Shown piece by piece: positions 59,396-64,000 of a stretch of 64,000 nt of DNA (within the stretch, counting starts at the first letter, position 1; each line of letters starts with the position of its first letter). The position numbers were made by a program, and so were the translations under genes. The stretch comes from Avena insularis (Eukaryota; Streptophyta; Magnoliopsida; Poales; Poaceae), in the NCBI GenBank assembly GCA_023614405.1, contig CM042687.1, forward strand, positions 240,276,292 to 240,340,291. The letters are read 5' to 3'. Under the pieces are notes generated by a model. The model was not told where the DNA came from. It worked only from the letters and a program-made list of their open reading frames with translations, and did not search any database.

Positions 59396-60257
59396 GAAGT
59401 TTTATGACATAAGGAAGGTACTGTGCAAAAAAGGGATGGAGGCGGACTCCGGGGTGATCACACCCCCTGGTGGCGCGGCCAGGCAGGGCCCGCGCCACTG
59501 GGAGGTGTGGCTGACCCGGGCTCCATTTCCTCGCATGTTTTGACTTATTACCTTCCATATGGAATAAACACTGCAAAAATATAAAAAGAAAAGTTTTTCA
59601 CAAACCTTCTGTTTCAGCACTTTTAGCTATTCGAGAACGAACTCTGCAGATTCCTTCTCTCCAACACTTGAAAGTTCCTTTCATACAAAGCCTCACACAA
59701 TCTTTATTAGCAACATTATTGTATGCAAAAACAAAGAACCTTTGGGTTCAAATTTCAACTAAAATCCATCAAAACAAAATATCCTATAGCAACTCCTTTC
59801 AAAAGCCCAAAAACAATCTAGAAGGAAATCGATTTAAGATGCAAATGCAAATGATGGCAGAAATCTGTCAAAACAGACCAGCAGGTAAAGATTGATTTTT
59901 TTCGAAAATCTTCTGTTGCTCAAATCAAAAAGTGCAAAACTAACGAAAGTTGGATAACAACTTGGGGCACAAGCACAGAAAATTAAAACTCCATCCCAAG
60001 TACTGAGATCTTTCACGAATTTTTACATTGCGGCACAAAAATCTGTCCCAAGACAGCAACTTTTCACAATGCACCTACTTTTCAAAAGAGGTCGATCTTG
60101 ACACAAAAGCCAAACAAAAAGGATAAGGAGCGGTTATTACAGAGTTAATAACTTCCAAGACTCAAATAAACAAATACCCAAAGCAAACTAAAATGGGTTG
60201 TCTCCCAAAAGCTCTTTATTTATAGCCATTAAGATGGGATTATAATTTCAAAGATGC
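59396..60257 (-). other. E5 non-coding stretch between the two 3' ORFs
   Basis: No conserved frame. A GC-rich block near 59450-59520 (CCCCCTGGTGGCGCGGCC) resembles a block found in the E5 LTRs near 63770. The remainder is AT-rich. Confidence 0.5.
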
Positions 60258-60620
60258 TCACATTGGAAATATGGATTTGAAATAAAAGAGAGCACCAAGA
60301 AGCAAATATCCAACACATTTGAGTCTAACCCACTTCCTATGCAAGGGAGTTTCATGAGAAAACAGATTATTGAAATAAAAGGCTACTAGCATAGGAAGAC
60401 AAAACAAGTGCAACTTCAAAGCTTTCAACATAAAGCGGGGAAACTTAATATTATTGAGATGCATAAAACCATGTTTCCCTCTCTCATAATAACTTTCAAT
60501 AGCACTTTGAATAAAGTTGACTATATAACTGTCACAAGAAACAACTTTATCATCAGAATGAGCATACTTAGAATCATCAAAAAGAGGTCTAAGGTCATAA
60601 ACTGGATAATAGAAGCAAGT
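60258..60620 (-). pseudogene. E5 membrane-type 3' ORF (env-like) remnant
   Basis: An open minus-strand frame enters at about 60618 and runs to a stop at 60258. It starts with an aromatic/acidic region (F-Y-Y-P-V-Y-D-L-R-P-L-F-D-D) and ends with two hydrophobic stretches (LKLHLFCLPMLVAFYF and CVGYLLLGALFYF) separated by a basic loop. Athila-lineage elements such as BAGY-2 carry an env-like ORF with membrane segments at this position. The N-terminal part is missing: a deletion joins this fragment directly to the protease linker. No start codon belongs clearly to it. Whether the intact protein was an envelope is unproven. Confidence 0.5.
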
Positions 60621-61168
60621 TATTCAACTCTAAAATCCTCATTAGGCAAATTATTTTCACAAGGAGCTTTAGAAAATTTGGAAAAGTTAAACTCATAAGA
60701 TTCTCCATCAAATTTAGTTCATACTTTCTCCTTCTTACAATCTATAATATCTCCACAAGTGTTCAAGAAAGGTCTACCAAAAATGATAGGACAAGTTTTA
60801 CTAGCAGCTAAACCAAGCACTAGAAAATCAGCAGGATATTTAATATTACCACAAAGGACTTCCACATCTCTTACAATACCAATAGGGCAAATGGTTTCCT
60901 TATTAGCAAGGTGAATAACCACATCAATGTCCTCAAGTTCACAAGGACCAATTTCATACATAATTTCCATGTAAAGCTCATAAGAAATAGCACTAGAACT
61001 TGCACCAATATCACATAAACGATAATAGCAATGATCAACAATTCTAACAGAAAGCACAGGGACACTAGCTTTCCTAGCTTTACTAGGATGAGAGGCAATA
61101 TTAGAAGCATCTTCACAAAAGATAATGTGCCCATCTTCTACATTTTTAGTGATAAGGTCTTTCCCCAT
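60621..61168 (-). pseudogene. E5 aspartic protease
   Basis: Better preserved than in E6. The active-site motif is C-D-I-G-A-S-S-S-A-I (about 61010), then IKYPADFLVLG and I-I-F-G-R-P-F-L-N. Frame loss occurs at TGA 60719-60721; sequence similarity with E6 continues to about 60621 (NEDFRVE) and then ends abruptly. RT, RNase H and integrase, which follow in E6, are gone. Confidence 0.82.
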
Positions 61169-61261
61169 GTGCTACTATAGGTTTAGTGTTTATTTGTTTA
61201 TCAGGTTCAACATCTTTCTTTGCACTTTTGCTAACCACATTAGCTATAATAGAATGTTCCT

Positions 61262-62473
61262 TCACCTTAGCAGGGAAAGGGACTTTCTCAATATAAGGTT
61301 CAGGCAAAATAGGATCAACAGTACAAACTTTAGTGTTTCTAACAGGAACATGATTAACAATATCGTTATAAGGTGCATGGTACTTGTCCCACTTATTTTT
61401 AGGAATTTCTTTATAAGAATAAAAGGCCTTAAAACAATTGGCAATACTTTAAGAATCAAGACCATACTCAGTACTAATATCATGAAAGTCATCAGTTCCC
61501 ATAAAAGATTTAATGCATTCATAATAATAATTTATACCTGACTTTCTTCCTTTGTCATTCTCCCATGCTTTAGTATTCTCTTGAAGACAGTCTAGAAGAT
61601 CCCATTTAGCTTCTTCCTTCATACGTGTGAATGATCCAGCACAAGAAGCATCTAATAAATCTTTATCATGAAGAGAAAGTTTTGCATAAAAGTTATTGAT
61701 AATAATATTACTAGGGAGTTCATGAATAGGACATTTAAGTATTAGTAACTTCAATCAGTATTATGAAAGTCATCAGTTCCCATAAAATATTTAATGCATT
61801 CATAATCATGATTTATACCTAACTTTCTTCCTTTGTCATTCTTCCATGCTTCAGTATTTTCTTGAATACGGTCTAGAAGATCCCATTTAGCTCCTTCTTT
61901 CATACGTGTGAATGATCCAGCACAAGAAGCATCTAATAAATCCTTATCATGAAGAGAAAGCCTTGCATAAAAGTTATTAATAATAATATTATTAGGGAGC
62001 TCATGAATAGGACATTTGAGCATTTGTAACTTCAATCTCCCCCAAGCTTCGGTTGTACTCTCTCCATCACGAGGCCAAAAGTTATATATTTGATTCCTAT
62101 CCTTATGAATCTCATTGGGAGGATAGAATTTAGAATAAAAGAGAGGTACTATTTCCTCCCATTCCATAGATTGTCCATTCTTCAGCAGCTTATACCATTC
62201 TTCAACTCTTCCTTTCAACGATATAGAGAGTAACTTCTTCTTAACTTATTCTGTTGTGATACCTGCACACTTAAACAACCCGCATAATTCATGGATAAAA
62301 AGCAAGTGATCACCAGGATGGACAGTTCCATCCCCAAAATAATAATTATCCATAACACGATCAACAATTCTTGTAGGTATCTTAAAAGGATCTATCTCAA
62401 CAAGTGGTGGTTCATATACTACCCTAGCAGTGGTAGTAGATTTCCCAAATAGGAAACCAAGTGGGTTATCCAT
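61262..62473 (-). pseudogene. gag: E5 gag with internal duplication
   Basis: ATG at 62473 (M-D-N-P-L-G-F-L-F-G-K). The frame stops at TAA 62246-62248, the same codon position as the TAG in E6. The core resumes with VKKKLLSIS, WYKLLKNG, W-E-E-I-V-P-L-F-Y-S-K-F-Y-P and SFTRMKEGAKWDLLDR. A 281-bp segment is duplicated in tandem (about 61474-61754 and 61755-62035), which repeats KCPIHELP to YECIK and shifts the frame. Further frameshifts follow before the protease. Confidence 0.85.
61474..62035 (-). repeat. Tandem 281-bp duplication inside E5 gag
   Basis: ATGAAAGTCATCAGTTCCCA occurs at 61482 and 61763, and the sequence after it stays parallel with scattered differences. E6 has a single copy. The duplication length is not a multiple of three. 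Confidence 0.88.
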
Positions 62474-62563
62474 ATTGGAAACAAAATAGCAAACAGAAAT
62501 AAAAAAGCAATACTCACAGTATAAGTTTCCTTTACCAGTTCCACTCTTTAATAGCACTTCACT

Positions 62564-62580
62564 CCCCGGCAACGGCGCCA
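62564..62580 (-). promoter_or_regulatory. E5 primer-binding site (tRNA-Asp)
   Basis: The plus strand ccccggcaacggcgcca ends like a plant tRNA-Asp acceptor stem with its CCA. An 11-base spacer separates it from the LTR. Confidence 0.82.
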
Positions 62581-62591
62581 GAAAATAGTAT

Positions 62592-64000
62592 TGATGACCC
62601 ACAAGTATAGGGGTGTATCATAGTACTTTCGATAAATAGGAGTGTCGATCCCAACGAGGAGCAGAAGGTGTTGACTAGTGGTTTGGAGCGGGAAGTCTCT
62701 GTAAATACTTAGCAAACGAATTTTTAGGGGGTTTTGATAAAGCAAAGAAATAAAGTGCAAGTAAATAAAGATAGAAAATAATTGCAGCAAGTGGCCCAAT
62801 CCTTTCTTAGAAAAGGACAAGCCGGTTGTAATACTTATAAGGACCAAACGTTCTCGAGGAAACATGGGAATACTGTTAAGTGCTTTCGTTTCATATAGTT
62901 GATTAATATTCTTTGGTTTGATAAGTGTTGTGTAGGTGAACCTGTGCTAATGTACCGACCTTACTTGGATTAATACATACTTGTGATTAAACCCCTTGCA
63001 AGCATCTACAAATACAAGAAAGTAATTAAGATAAAAACCTAACCACAGCCTTAAACTTTGAGATCTTACACTCCCTTGTGCAAAGGTTTCCTAATGGGGG
63101 TTCAGGTTTATGACACTCCGTCAACCCCACGATTAGTATCCAAATACACAATGCATTCCCCTAGGCCCATAAATGGTGAAGTATCATGTAGTCGACGTTC
63201 ACATGACACCACTAGAAGAATAGCATCACAACTTAAATATTAACCATTGAATAATACCTCAACACAATTCCATTACTAACAACATGACTTCTCCCATGTA
63301 CTCAAGAACTAAACGAACTACTCACAAGACATCATATGGATCAAGATCAGAGATGATATGATGATGAGTAACAATCTGGACATAAACAATAATTCAATGG
63401 TTCCACTCACAAGCATTAACTACAAAAGTAATTAACACCGGGAAAGTTTCCCCTAAAAACTATGCAAGATTCAACACAATTGTCACAGCGGAATGGAGTG
63501 GTGATGATGGTGCTAGTGGAGATGGTGTTGTGGATGATGATGATGATCCTGATGAAGTCTAGCTTGATGTCGGTGTTGATGGCAATGATCTCCCCTCTCC
63601 GGGAAGGAATTTCCCTGGCAGAAATATGTCTACCGAAGAGCTCTTTCTCTCTCTGTAGTTTCCGCCCCGTAGAGGTGGTGGAATCTTTCTGTGGTCGATC
63701 CCCATGTATTAGGGTTTCGAGGAGAAGATATAGGCAAAAGAGCAGAGTAGGAGGTGGGCCAGGGTGGCCACACCCCCTGGTGGCGCGGCCCAGGGTTGCC
63801 GCGCATGGGGGGTGTGGGCCCCCTGTGGCCCATCTCAGCCTCCCCTTTTGGATTCCTTCATCTTCTGGAAAAATAGGATTTTCCATGTATTTTCTAGTAT
63901 TTTCTGATTTTCACGAAAATTGCATCCAAACACCGCTTTTTCCATCAGAATCCTGACTCTGGCAGTTCATCCTCCAAGAATCATCCAACATGCAAAAATA
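62592..64000 (-). mobile_element. E5 5' LTR, cut by the window edge
   Basis: Starts TGATGACCCACAAGTATAGG and follows the 3' LTR to the window end. From the length of the other copy about 90 bases should remain outside. The unoccupied target of the solo LTR is at 63571-63575. Frames inside it on both strands are not conserved genes. Confidence 0.92.

Larger units (their letters stand above)
16263..64000 (-). mobile_element. E5: Athila-like Ty3/Gypsy element, pol-deleted, host of nested insertions (reverse)
   Basis: Read on the minus strand: 5' LTR (62592 to beyond 64000), tRNA-Asp primer site, gag, protease, a direct jump to a membrane-type ORF, a second extra ORF, a long non-coding part, polypurine tract and 3' LTR (19157-16263). 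The internal region is split by E1 at 21408/58747 with target duplication CCATC. Without insertions the internal region is about 6.1 kb, short for the lineage because RT, RNase H and integrase are missing. It sits in the antisense gene of E8. Confidence 0.85.

Noticed and set aside
59430..59530. GC-rich block considered as a nested LTR fragment or MITE
   Set aside because: No terminal repeats or target duplication are visible, and the likeness to the E5 LTR GC block is short.
62564..62580. Possible tRNA-Asp gene fragment
   Set aside because: Only the acceptor end with CCA matches and it lies next to an LTR start, so it is a primer-binding site. Nuclear tRNA genes do not encode CCA.

Overview
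The window looks like an intergenic tract of a large grass genome, most likely a Triticeae cereal (wheat, barley or Aegilops). The evidence is a BARE/Angela-type Copia element with its typical LTR start, Athila-type Gypsy LTRs that begin TGATACG and end in GGGTCATCA or AGACATCA, tRNA-Asp and tRNA-Met primer-binding sites, and several levels of nested insertion. I found no host gene outside transposable elements, no tRNA or rRNA gene and no CRISPR. Nearly every base can be assigned to an LTR retrotransposon. Element names E0-E8, X and Y are mine; family names are by resemblance only.

Layout. 1-2010: partial reverse LTR and gag tail of a pol-less family (E0). 2011-3971: reverse LTR-like DNA of an unidentified family (Y). 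3972-4306: start of a reverse LTR (X) inserted in the pol of E6. 4307-7967: reverse Athila-like Gypsy E6 (gag, protease, RT/RNase H, start of its 5' LTR). 7968-10592: forward 3' fragment and 3' LTR of another Athila-like element (E7), inserted in E8. 10593-16262: E8, a forward Tat/Retand-like Gypsy with RNase H and integrase, followed by an intron-containing gene on the opposite strand. 16263-64000: E5, a reverse Athila-like element whose 5' LTR runs off the right edge. E5 holds a solo LTR (17244-18632) in its 3' LTR and the whole of E1 in its internal region. E1 (21409-58746, TSD CCATC) is a pol-less element with 4.4-kb LTRs. Its 3' LTR is split by Copia E2 (29702-56547, TSD GAACC). E2 is split in its pol gene by E3 (reverse, same family as E1, 36133-46427) and in its 3' LTR by E4 (reverse Copia, 46432-54712). 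A deletion has fused the ends of E3 and E4.

Nesting order, inferred from who interrupts whom: E8, then E5 in E8, then E1 and the solo LTR in E5, then E2 in E1, then E3 and E4 in E2, then the E3/E4 deletion. No element here has an intact pol. E1 and E3 encode only a protein with many zinc knuckles. E5 has lost RT and integrase but keeps a membrane-type 3' ORF and a second extra ORF. These elements must have depended on proteins supplied in trans. The most unusual content is the antisense spliced gene of E8, the 3' ORFs of E5 with a possible internal promoter, the zinc-knuckle gag family, and the three-LTR structure of E4.
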